Assembly (NCBI GenBank): GCA_002338445.1
Contig: DDII01000101.1
Span: 2,667 to 26,580, forward strand
Source of the DNA: Cellvibrionales bacterium UBA1854
GTDB taxonomy: Bacteria > Pseudomonadota > Gammaproteobacteria > Pseudomonadales > Porticoccaceae
Reading direction: 5' to 3'
DNA length: 23,914 nucleotides
Below the pieces are notes generated by a model. The model made no database searches. It saw nothing but the letters and a program-made list of their open reading frames with translations, and was not told the origin of the DNA. The position numbers and the translations under genes are program-made. Positions 15,206 through 22,505 of this stretch are shown one piece after another; position 1 is the stretch's first letter, and each line of letters begins with the position of its first letter.

Positions 15206-16141
15206 ATGAGCAAATATAAAGGACTTTTCTACAGACCAGCTCTCCATTTTTTGGTGATTGGTCTTATTTTATTCCAGTTACAAAATATTTTTTTCCCCCA
15301 ACCGAAGCCGATTCTTGGGCCTCTTACACAAGAGCAGATAGGCTTGCTTAAGGAAAAATGGATTTTGAACACTGGAAGACTACCGACCGCCGAACAGCAA
15401 ATTCTCGGCATCAGGGCAGAGCTGGATCGCGAAATGCTATTTGCCCGAGCAATCGACCTAGAACTTTTTGATAATGATTCAGTAGTTCATCAACGGCTTT
15501 TACAAAACATGCGATTCCTCGGGCTTTATGAGGGGCTCTCTGATGGAGAAATCGTAGGCAAGGCAATGGACCTGCGGCTGTATCTTGACGATGAGGTCAT
15601 CAAACGTAGATTAATTCAGCTTATGGAAAAACTTCTGCTCTCAGCTAATCCCCCACCAAGAATATCGGATGAAAATTTACTCAGCGAGTTTAACACAAGA
15701 AGGCTGGAGCTACGAAATCCACCGCTGTACAGTATTGAACACCTTTATTTCCCGAGAGACCATCCAGCGGCGGCCAAACGATTTCAAGAAGAAGTGGACA
15801 TCACCGCCCTATCACCCTCTTCTGCGAGAGAGTATAGTTTTCCATTTTTATCTGGGTATCGTTTTATTGGTCAAACGCCAGCCCAACTAAAGAAGTATTT
15901 TGGATCTGAATTTGTGTCTCAACTCATTGCCACTGAGCCTGTTGAAGGGAGTTGGTTGCCACCTTTGAGTTCGACCTACGGTCTACATTACGTCTGGTTG
16001 CATAGTTTTGAGGATGCTCGTGATGCAGAGTTCGATGAGGTCAGAGATTCCCTCTTATATGATTTAACGAGAGATGCTCGTGAGGCGGCTCTTAAGGCGG
16101 CTGTGGGGGAAATGCGTAAGGACTATGAAATAAGATTATGA
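15206..16141 (+). CDS. Membrane-anchored peptidylprolyl isomerase, PpiC/parvulin-like
   Basis: I take the ATG at 15206, giving 311 residues, because it directly precedes a membrane anchor (PALHFLVIGLILFQLQNIFF); the open frame reaches back to 15062 but that extra segment looks non-coding in character. The middle part, rich in helices (LDREMLFARAIDLELF and two similar blocks), resembles the chaperone region of SurA/PpiD-like proteins. The C-terminal part resembles a parvulin rotamase: YSIEHLYFP, a shortened centre, FIGQTPAQLKKYFGSEF, then GSWLPPLSSTYGLHYVWL. The protein probably faces the periplasm and helps fold exported proteins. Its last four bases overlap the hupE-like start (ATGA), so the two are translationally coupled. 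No clear ribosome-binding site precedes 15206. Whether isomerase activity is retained is uncertain. Confidence 0.78.
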   Translation: MSKYKGLFYRPALHFLVIGLILFQLQNIFFPQPKPILGPLTQEQIGLLKEKWILNTGRLPTAEQQILGIRAELDREMLFARAIDLELFDNDSVVHQRLLQNMRFLGLYEGLSDGEIVGKAMDLRLYLDDEVIKRRLIQLMEKLLLSANPPPRISDENLLSEFNTRRLELRNPPLYSIEHLYFPRDHPAAAKRFQEEVDITALSPSSAREYSFPFLSGYRFIGQTPAQLKKYFGSEFVSQLIATEPVEGSWLPPLSSTYGLHYVWLHSFEDARDAEFDEVRDSLLYDLTRDAREAALKAAVGEMRKDYEIRL

Positions 16142-17160
16142 AAAGATCCATGCTACTCTTAACATGTTGTTTGACCATATTGGGAAGCTCAGTCGCGACG
16201 GCACACAAGTTCGCGCCATCACTTTTGAAAATTATTGAATTGCCCTCTGCTGGTGGAAGACAACTGTTACATGTAATTTGGAAAACACCAATAGAGAGTA
16301 TCAGCTCAACTATGCTACAACCCTATTGGCCGGAAACTTGTGATGTCAGGCGCCAGTCTCCACCTCAGGTCGAAGGTACTGCTACAGTCATAATTTGGGA
16401 TTTGGACTGTGGGGTTGAAAACTTGTCATTGTCGGGTCAGAGTATTGGTATAAATGGTTTAGCTGAAAATCAAGTGTCGGCCGTAGCACTCGTTAATTTG
16501 CGCGACGGACGAAGCTACCAACAAGTGCTGTCATCAGAGCGGGCGAGTTTTGTGGTTCCATTAAAGTCTGAGGTGTTCACTGTTTTGGTTGATTATCTCT
16601 CATTGGGTGTAGAGCATATTTTGACTGGTCCGGATCACCTATTATTTGTCTTTGGTTTACTTCTTCTGCTCACTACAAAGGCTAGGCTAATTGGGACCAT
16701 CACCGCTTTCACCTTTGGACACAGTGTGACGTTGTCTTTTGTAGCTTTAGGTTTCTTTGACTATCCGGTCGCTTTGGTCGAGTTTTTAATAGCGGTCAGC
16801 TTGTTTTTACTCGCGATAGAGCTTGCTCGGCGAGATGGCCGAGGCTCGTTGTGGCAAAATCCATGGTGGCTCGCTGGAGCGTTTGGATTGCTCCATGGAA
16901 TGGGGTTTGCAGGCGCACTTTTGGAGATAGGACTTCCCCAAGAAAACATTTTTTTCTCTCTGCTCTCATTCAATGTAGGTATAGAGCTAGGACAAATAAT
17001 TTTTGTAGTCTTTGCGCTTTCAATTTGGAAAATCGCAAAAACAAATATTGGGCTGCATTATGAGCCCTGGCGTACCGCCGCTGTCTACGCTTTGGGTGGT
17101 CTTTCAATGATGTGGTGCATCGAGAGGGGAGAGGAATGGTTGCATTTTACACCTTTTTAG
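16138..17160 (+). CDS. HupE/UreJ-like membrane protein
   Basis: The 340-residue protein starts with a signal peptide (MKRSMLLLTCCLTILGSSVATA), then a periplasmic domain of about 125 residues, then about six or seven membrane helices. The first helix region has HILTGPDH (His160 to His167), the H-x5-D-H signature of HupE/UreJ nickel or cobalt permeases; FTFGHSVTL and GLLHGMGFAGAL follow, with further His residues in the membrane. This architecture matches the larger HupE/UreJ_2 group rather than classical ~200-residue HupE. No hydrogenase or urease genes are in the window, so metal transport for those enzymes is not supported here. Coupling to the peptidylprolyl isomerase suggests a joint envelope role. 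An overlapping small ORF begins 25 bases before its stop. Confidence 0.85.
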   Translation: MKRSMLLLTCCLTILGSSVATAHKFAPSLLKIIELPSAGGRQLLHVIWKTPIESISSTMLQPYWPETCDVRRQSPPQVEGTATVIIWDLDCGVENLSLSGQSIGINGLAENQVSAVALVNLRDGRSYQQVLSSERASFVVPLKSEVFTVLVDYLSLGVEHILTGPDHLLFVFGLLLLLTTKARLIGTITAFTFGHSVTLSFVALGFFDYPVALVEFLIAVSLFLLAIELARRDGRGSLWQNPWWLAGAFGLLHGMGFAGALLEIGLPQENIFFSLLSFNVGIELGQIIFVVFALSIWKIAKTNIGLHYEPWRTAAVYALGGLSMMWCIERGEEWLHFTPF

Positions 17161-17252
17161 TAATTTTGCTGCTGTTAAGTTGTTCTGGGAGGGATATCAT
17201 GTTTACAAATTTAATTTTATCCCAAATATCGGGAATGGATTTTATTGGGTAA
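17136..17252 (+). CDS. Possible small lipoprotein (38 residues) overlapping the hupE-like gene
   Basis: An ORF of 38 codons starts with ATG at 17136, preceded by the strong purine-rich site GAGGGGAGAGGA, and runs to TAA at 17250-17252. The N-terminus, MVAFYTFLVILLLLSCSGRD, looks like a lipoprotein signal with an LLSC lipobox; cleavage would leave a mature peptide of about 23 residues. It lacks the usual basic residue before the hydrophobic stretch. Its 5' end lies in another frame of the hupE-like gene, and its stop lies just ahead of the ATG of the next gene, so it could couple translation between them. The ribosome-binding site alone could arise by chance from the upstream coding sequence. 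Confidence 0.3.
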   Translation: MVAFYTFLVILLLLSCSGRDIMFTNLILSQISGMDFIG

Positions 17253-17256
17253 TTGG

Positions 17257-18417
17257 ATGTACAAGTCACTAGATCGTTGTTATAACTTTTCTGAGTTAAG
17301 AAAACTAGCAAAGAGAAGGTTGCCGGGCCCTGTTTTTCATTATATTGACGGGGCGGCAGATGACGAGATTACATATAAACGAAATACATCGTGCTTTGAC
17401 GATTGTGACCTGGTTCCAAATGTTTTGTCGGGTGTGGCAGAAATTGATATGTCGGTTGAGGTCCTGGGGTGCCGACTTGAAATGCCTATTTTTTGTTCTC
17501 CTACGGCACTGCAGAGACTTTTTCATTATGAGGGCGAGCGCGCGGTGGCGCTTGCTGCACAGAAATATGGGACGCTTTTTGGCGTCTCCTCTTTGGGAAC
17601 CGTATCTTTAAAGGAGATCGACGATTTAATCCATAGCCCTAAGCTCTTTCAGCTGTATTTCCACAAAGATCGCACCCTGAATACTTTTATGCTTGAAAAA
17701 GCGAGAGAAGCGAATTTTGATATATTAGCACTCACTGTAGATACGATCACAGGTGGAAACAGGGAGAGAGACATTCGGACGGGTTTTACATCTCCGCCAA
17801 CACTCAATCTCAATAGCATTTTTGAATTTATGATAAAGCCAGCATGGGCCCTCAATTATTTTTTCCGTGAGAAGTTTTCGTTACCACAACTCCAAAATCA
17901 CGTAGATGAGGGTACAAGCACTGCCATCTCGGTCGGCGAATATTTCTCTTCTATGTTGGATCAGGATCTGAACTGGGACGATGTGGCGAATTTAAGGCAG
18001 GATTGGAGGGGGAAATTTTGTTTGAAGGGGATTATGAGCCCTACTGATGCGATAAAGGCGGTTGAACTGGGGGCAGATGCGATTATGGTCTCTAACCATG
18101 GTGGCCGACAGCTTGATGGTGGTAGGAGTCCCTTTGACCAGCTAGATGAAATTGTGCAGACCGTTGGTGGTCAGATTGAAATTATTCTTGATGGCGGAAT
18201 ACAGCGGGGCACTCATGTTCTCAAGGCACTGGCACTCGGAGCCACTGCATGCTCTGGCGGTCGGATGTATCTATATGCCCTTGGGGCAGCAGGTAGATTG
18301 GGTGTTGAAAAAGCGTTGAATAATTTTAGAACAGAAATTGAGAGAGATATGAAGCTTATGGGGGTCAAAACCATAAAAGAGCTCAATTCTTCGATGGTAA
18401 GATATAGGAAATCCTGA
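17257..18417 (+). CDS. FMN-dependent alpha-hydroxy acid oxidase / L-lactate dehydrogenase family
   Basis: This enzyme belongs to the FMN-dependent L-2-hydroxyacid dehydrogenase family (LldD, glycolate oxidase, mandelate dehydrogenase). I choose the ATG at 17257 (386 residues), giving the familiar opening MYKSLDRCYNFSELRKLAKR; a TTG four codons upstream is the alternative. Key segments are PVFHYIDGAADDE, SPTALQRLFHYEGE, the FMN-phosphate strand with Lys257 (LKGIMSPTDA), the catalytic SNHGGRQLDG (His281) and LDGGIQRGTHVLKALALGA near the end. In canonical family members the N-terminal TYR before the substrate site and Arg after His are conserved; the NHGGRQ block is intact here. Substrate may be L-lactate, glycolate or another L-2-hydroxyacid. 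A D-specific counterpart lies at 10891-12270. Confidence 0.9.
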   Translation: MYKSLDRCYNFSELRKLAKRRLPGPVFHYIDGAADDEITYKRNTSCFDDCDLVPNVLSGVAEIDMSVEVLGCRLEMPIFCSPTALQRLFHYEGERAVALAAQKYGTLFGVSSLGTVSLKEIDDLIHSPKLFQLYFHKDRTLNTFMLEKAREANFDILALTVDTITGGNRERDIRTGFTSPPTLNLNSIFEFMIKPAWALNYFFREKFSLPQLQNHVDEGTSTAISVGEYFSSMLDQDLNWDDVANLRQDWRGKFCLKGIMSPTDAIKAVELGADAIMVSNHGGRQLDGGRSPFDQLDEIVQTVGGQIEIILDGGIQRGTHVLKALALGATACSGGRMYLYALGAAGRLGVEKALNNFRTEIERDMKLMGVKTIKELNSSMVRYRKS

Positions 18418-18449
18418 TGTTGCTGTAGTGTGATGGATCAAAGAAACCA

Positions 18450-20462
18450 GTGATTAATGAAATTGGACAAAAACTTTATCTTAATTGTTTACTACTTTGG
18501 TTGATGTGCGCTCATACTCTCTTGGTGGGTTGCGCTGATCGAGATGACATTTTTCGAGTATCTGAGGATAAGGGACAACCCAAATTTGTCTCAGATTCAG
18601 TGAGAAATCCGTTACGAAATGCTTACTTTGGCGATGTGCATGTACATTCTAGGTACTCATTTGATGCTTCTCTTTTTGGTGTGCTTGTAACTCCAGATGA
18701 GGCTTACAGGTTTGCTAAAGGTTCGCCTCTCAGACATGCATCTGGACAGACTATGATCCTGAGTCAGCCCCTTGATTTTTTCAGCGTGACTGACCATGCA
18801 GGGCTATTGGGAGGGGTGCTTAGTTTTTCGGAAATGGATCCAAAAAAGGGAAATGAGATTATTCCTCTTACTAAAGAGGTTTCTAAGTGTTGGGAGAACG
18901 GATGTGATTTTTCGCCAATATCTAGCCCCTCATTGTCAGCCAATGCTTGGGATGCTCTGAGAAATTTTTCCAGGGGCTTGCAAGCTTCCCGAGTGGGTAG
19001 AGGCGTTCTAGATAATCGTCAGGTATTGGGTGATTCTTGGCAAAGTATAGTTGAGGCTTCGGAGCGTCACAATGATCCTAACAACTTCACTACTTTTATT
19101 GGCTATGAGTACACTGCTATAAGTCCGACTAATGGGAATTTGCACCGAAATGTCCTATTTCGATCAAGTGCTGTTCCGGAACTACCGTTTAGCATGTTTG
19201 ACTCTCAGAATCCTGAGGATCTTTGGCATTGGATGGATAGTTTGAGAGAGTCGGGTATCGATTCACTTGCTATACCTCATAATTCCAATGGGTCGGATGG
19301 ATGGATGTTTCAAATGACGCAATATGACGGTTCTCCTCAAAATGCCGAATATGCAGAGCAGCGGATGAGAAACGAACCAATTGTTGAGAACACGCAAATA
19401 AAAGGAACATCGGACACTCACCCAAGCTTGTCTCCTCATGATGATTGGGCTGATTTTGAGGTAATGCCTTACCTCGTTGGAAGACATGGTTTTAGCGAAA
19501 TTCGTGGGAGTTATGCGAGACATGCACTTGGAAGAGGACTTAAGCAAGATAATGAGTTAGGATTTAATCCTTTTAAGTTTGGATTTATTGGCTCGTCTGA
19601 TTCTCATAATGGCGGCGGTTCATATGACGAAGATGATTTCATGGGTAAGATTGGTGTAGTGGATGGCTCCTCAAGGTCCCGTGGATCAATTCCTGTGAGA
19701 GATGCAGACGAATGGGAGAGTTTAAAAACGAGATTATTTGATATTGGACCAGAAGTAAGTGTGGCTGCTGACGATCGTATTTATTCAAATACGGCATTTA
19801 AAACATGGAGCGCGTCAGGTCTAGCAGGGATTTGGGCAGAATCGAATACGCGGTCTGATCTTTTTGATGCGATGCTTCGGAAGGAAGTTTTTAGTACGAG
19901 TGGCCCGAGAATAAAGATCCGTTTTTTTGGATCTTTCAAATTCAAAGATGACCTTTTAGAGAGCAGCAATGCTATTGCGAGGGCTTATACAGACGGAGTT
20001 CCAATGGGTGACACAATGACCCAGGATGGTCAAATACCCTCATTTTTGGTCTGGAGCATTGCTGATCCTAATTCCTCAATGTTACAACGTCTCCAGATCA
20101 TTAAGGGCTGGATTGATCTTGGTGAATTCAGAGAAAAAGTGTTTGATGTAGCATGTGCGGGGGCACATAAGCCAGACCCCTCATCTAGACGTTGCCCTGA
20201 CTACGATTTTTCTGTCAATCCTACGAACTGTGGTGCTTCTAAAGCGAGTGATTCAACTGAGCTTAAGACACTCTGGCGGGACCCAGAATTTGATGAGAGC
20301 CAATTAGCATTTTATTACGTCCGAGTCTTAGAGCATCCCAAATGTCGATGGAGCACGTGGGATGCCATCCGATCAAATGTAAAACCTAGGATAGGGATCC
20401 CTGAAACGATTCAAGATCGCGCCTGGTCATCGCCAATATGGTATGTGCCTAGGCATGGCTGA
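18450..20462 (+). CDS. DUF3604 family lipoprotein
   Basis: The 670-residue product belongs to DUF3604, large exported proteins of unknown activity related to PHP-type metallohydrolases. The start is a GTG, since no ATG follows the in-frame stop at 18426-18428 until residue 19. It yields a signal sequence ending in LLVGC, a lipobox, so the mature protein is probably a lipoprotein from Cys28. Metal-site candidates are GDVHVHSRYSFDA (about residue 60), FFSVTDHAG (about 110), IPHNSNGSDG and FIGSSDSHNGG, in the order expected for PHP-like His/Asp clusters. It ends two bases before a convergent GST gene. DUF3604 genes are common in marine proteobacteria; substrate and reaction are unknown. No ribosome-binding site is obvious. 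Confidence 0.88.
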   Translation: MINEIGQKLYLNCLLLWLMCAHTLLVGCADRDDIFRVSEDKGQPKFVSDSVRNPLRNAYFGDVHVHSRYSFDASLFGVLVTPDEAYRFAKGSPLRHASGQTMILSQPLDFFSVTDHAGLLGGVLSFSEMDPKKGNEIIPLTKEVSKCWENGCDFSPISSPSLSANAWDALRNFSRGLQASRVGRGVLDNRQVLGDSWQSIVEASERHNDPNNFTTFIGYEYTAISPTNGNLHRNVLFRSSAVPELPFSMFDSQNPEDLWHWMDSLRESGIDSLAIPHNSNGSDGWMFQMTQYDGSPQNAEYAEQRMRNEPIVENTQIKGTSDTHPSLSPHDDWADFEVMPYLVGRHGFSEIRGSYARHALGRGLKQDNELGFNPFKFGFIGSSDSHNGGGSYDEDDFMGKIGVVDGSSRSRGSIPVRDADEWESLKTRLFDIGPEVSVAADDRIYSNTAFKTWSASGLAGIWAESNTRSDLFDAMLRKEVFSTSGPRIKIRFFGSFKFKDDLLESSNAIARAYTDGVPMGDTMTQDGQIPSFLVWSIADPNSSMLQRLQIIKGWIDLGEFREKVFDVACAGAHKPDPSSRRCPDYDFSVNPTNCGASKASDSTELKTLWRDPEFDESQLAFYYVRVLEHPKCRWSTWDAIRSNVKPRIGIPETIQDRAWSSPIWYVPRHG

Positions 20463-20464
20463 TA

Positions 20465-21220
20465 TTATAAATTTGAATTTATACCCTTAATCACATTATA
20501 TCCATATTTATTCGCTGCTTTGATTGCCTGCTTATCAGGGGAGTTTTGGCTTATGTCCCCTAGGTGGGCAAGTCCTGCATGAGCTTCATCATGCATCCCG
20601 AATTGCTCCAAAGATTGCATCCACCTCGATACATTGGGAAACGGATCAAAATCATACAGATTTGTAAATTTTGGTTTTAATTGTGCGATGTCGACATATG
20701 CGGCTAGGTCTGCTAAAGAGACATGATCTCCTGCAAGATAGTTAGAGTTTTTTAACCAACCGTCTTCCATAGCTTTTAAATGTCGGTTAAAAACCGCCTT
20801 CGACATGGTTACCACATCCTTTGGGAAGGTTAAGTCTTTTCTTACATTAGTTGCGAAAAACGCTAAAGATGCGTCTCGCGCCCCCCGGTGATGGGAGTGG
20901 AGGTACCAGTCAACTTTTGCTCGACTTCGGTGGTCATTAGGGTAGAGATCAAACCAATGATATTTTTGACAAAGATATGCAAGAATCGCATGCGCCTCGG
21001 CGAGGACAAAACCCGATCCTGGCTCCTCCAGAAGTGGAATTGTACCTCCAGGATTTTTCGTTAAAAAATCTGCATTCCGACTGCCACGATCGCCTCTAGA
21101 GCCTGGATTGGTCAGAACTAGCTTGAAAACTTTACGTTTGTTGAGTAGCAGCCAAATTACTGCCCGAACTGGTTGTGAAAGCGGAGTGCCATAAAGAATT
21201 ATCGGGTCATCAGGAGACAT
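20465..21220 (-). CDS. Theta-like glutathione S-transferase
   Basis: The N-terminal half of this 251-residue protein resembles theta-class GSTs: LYGTPLSQPVRAVIWLLL with the active-site Ser in LSQPxRA, KNPGGTIPLLEE with cis-Pro, AEAHAILAYLCQKY, and DHRSRAKVDWYLHSHHRGAR at the domain boundary. YLAGDHVSLADLAAYVDI is the helical-domain Asp motif. Theta GSTs act on small electrophiles, and bacterial dichloromethane dehalogenase is one of them, which is notable given the haloalkane-dehalogenase-like gene across the divergent promoter. That link is inference. The gene is third in a minus-strand operon after two MaoC genes, separated by twelve bases. GGGTAA precedes the ATG. Confidence 0.9.
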   Translation of the reverse strand: MSPDDPIILYGTPLSQPVRAVIWLLLNKRKVFKLVLTNPGSRGDRGSRNADFLTKNPGGTIPLLEEPGSGFVLAEAHAILAYLCQKYHWFDLYPNDHRSRAKVDWYLHSHHRGARDASLAFFATNVRKDLTFPKDVVTMSKAVFNRHLKAMEDGWLKNSNYLAGDHVSLADLAAYVDIAQLKPKFTNLYDFDPFPNVSRWMQSLEQFGMHDEAHAGLAHLGDISQNSPDKQAIKAANKYGYNVIKGINSNL

Positions 21221-21232
21221 TGTATTTACCCA

Positions 21233-21652
21233 TTAATCGACCTCGGCTTGGGCATATCCTGTGAGGACGATTTCACCCTTTTGATTTGTTGTGACTATGT
21301 CGAAATCTGCTAGCTTTCTTTCATTAGTATCGAACAACCTGGTGACTGTGGCAGTAGCTTTTAGGCCATCTCCCGGCCAAACTTGCCGCGTGAACCTTAC
21401 TCCGTACTTTGTCAGTCGTCCATCCCCAACATAATCGGTGAGCATTTTTCCGGTGATTCCCATCACCAACATTCCGTGTGCGAATACGGTTTTGTATCCA
21501 GACACCTGTGTGGCATAGATTTCATCAGTGTGAAAGGGATTAAAATCGCCAGAAGCTCCAGCGTATTGAACTATCTGGGTCCTTTTCAGATCGTGTATAA
21601 GGTCAACAGTGTGAGAGAGGCCCCTCTTCAAACTGGATGCAGATAGCGCCAT
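21233..21652 (-). CDS. MaoC-like hydratase/dehydratase subunit (HadB-like)
   Basis: This 139-residue hot-dog protein carries the (R)-specific hydratase signature: YAGASGDFNPFHTDEIYA with the catalytic Asp and His of the D-x-NPxH motif, and FAHGMLVMGITGKML. The latter part KYGVRFTRQVWPGDGL is typical of MaoC single-domain subunits. It would add water to, or remove it from, enoyl / 3-hydroxyacyl thioesters. Adjacent to a second hot-dog half, it probably forms a heterodimer of the HadA/HadB kind, with this subunit supplying the catalytic pair. It starts nine bases after the stop of that partner gene. Confidence 0.88.
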   Translation of the reverse strand: MALSASSLKRGLSHTVDLIHDLKRTQIVQYAGASGDFNPFHTDEIYATQVSGYKTVFAHGMLVMGITGKMLTDYVGDGRLTKYGVRFTRQVWPGDGLKATATVTRLFDTNERKLADFDIVTTNQKGEIVLTGYAQAEVD

Positions 21653-21661
21653 TATCGATAC

Positions 21662-22159
21662 CTATTGCTCTATTACGTGTTCAGTTACCACACCCACCGA
21701 AGTCTCCGTTACAACGAGTTGGCCATTCTGATCTCGATGTTCCGTGATTGTTTCGCTAAAAATCAATTTGCCAGAGCGTTTCCCTAGTTTTTCCCAGGTC
21801 TTTCCCTCTCTAGTTGTTGGTGTAAGAACGTCACCAACGCGCAGATGTCGGTGATATTCGAAATGTTGCTCTGCGTGCAATAGTTCAGGCTTCGGCGCCA
21901 GTCGATCCTTTGCACCTTGTTGGACTTGGGTGGTTGCATATTTTCCCGAACCCCGCCACGCTTGGTCTAACTTTGGACGCAGATTACTCTCGGGATCAAA
22001 ATGATGGTTTGCCTTTAAAAATGTAGGAGGGGCAATTATCGCACCTTGTTTGCTTCGAGCCGCGTAATCCGCATCGTGATACATTGGGTTACCATCACCA
22101 ATCGCATGTGCGAACATTTTAATATGGGAGGCTTCGATAGGAAATTTATGTCCGCTCAT
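21662..22159 (-). CDS. MaoC N-terminal-type hot-dog protein (HadA-like, FAS1-type dehydratase domain)
   Basis: This 165-residue protein is the first gene of the operon and matches the N-terminal MaoC dehydratase domain group that pairs with a separate MaoC subunit. Visible features are HIKMFAHAIGDGNPMYHDADYA, IIAPPTFLKANHHF and, in the second half, EQHFEYHRHLRVGDVLTPTTR and LIFSETITEHRDQNGQLVV, the usual overhang and hot-dog strands. The NP-x-x-H spacing is one residue longer than in the canonical NPxH of its partner, as expected for a subunit that mainly shapes the acyl-chain pocket. AAGGA lies eleven bases upstream of the ATG. Substrate is an enoyl or 3-hydroxyacyl thioester, chain length unknown. 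Confidence 0.85.
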   Translation of the reverse strand: MSGHKFPIEASHIKMFAHAIGDGNPMYHDADYAARSKQGAIIAPPTFLKANHHFDPESNLRPKLDQAWRGSGKYATTQVQQGAKDRLAPKPELLHAEQHFEYHRHLRVGDVLTPTTREGKTWEKLGKRSGKLIFSETITEHRDQNGQLVVTETSVGVVTEHVIEQ

Positions 22160-22505
22160 GCTTAATTCAATCCTTAAGGTTTTTTGCTAAGTGCTTCATT
22201 CCCCTCAGCTTACCTTTAAGTTAAGATTTTTATGTCTTGAAAGTATCCTGCAATTTCAATATTACCAGGCTTTTTAAGGCTTAAGTAAAAAAAGCAGACG
22301 GTAGTTTAAAAAATCGGCAAATAGAAACGCAGTGATATATCAATCAATAGGATTTTGTTATGCAAATTCATTACGAAAAGGTGATACCTTCCTGAGCCTG
22401 TTCGATTAAAAGACGAGGTTTGCGTACTGGCTGAACGGTTATTTTTTGCAGAAAGGTACGCTTAATGGAGACTCCATGTGTGGTATCTGAGGGCTAAAAG
22501 GCATA
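22160..22505. other. Divergent intergenic region between the MaoC operon and the dehalogenase-like gene
   Basis: These 346 bases must contain two divergent promoters; no -35/-10 pair on either strand is convincing. They include an exact inverted repeat GCGTAC (22422-22427) / GTACGC (22456-22461) and, closer to the gene, a perfect 13-base palindrome (22465-22477). A CCTTAAGG followed by six T (22172-22185) lies in the leader of the MaoC operon. I see no RNA gene or supported small ORF. Confidence 0.55.
22465..22477. promoter_or_regulatory. Perfect palindrome, candidate operator
   Basis: ATGGAG-A-CTCCAT is an exact 6-1-6 inverted repeat that ends 28 bases before the start codon at 22506. Position and symmetry suit a repressor site for the dehalogenase-like gene, but no regulator gene is adjacent and no second copy was found by eye. 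It may also simply form a small hairpin in the mRNA leader. Confidence 0.35.

Noticed and set aside
22172..22185. CCTTAAGG followed by six T, resembling a terminator
   Set aside because: The palindrome has no loop, so it cannot form a stable hairpin, and it lies in a promoter region rather than after a gene.
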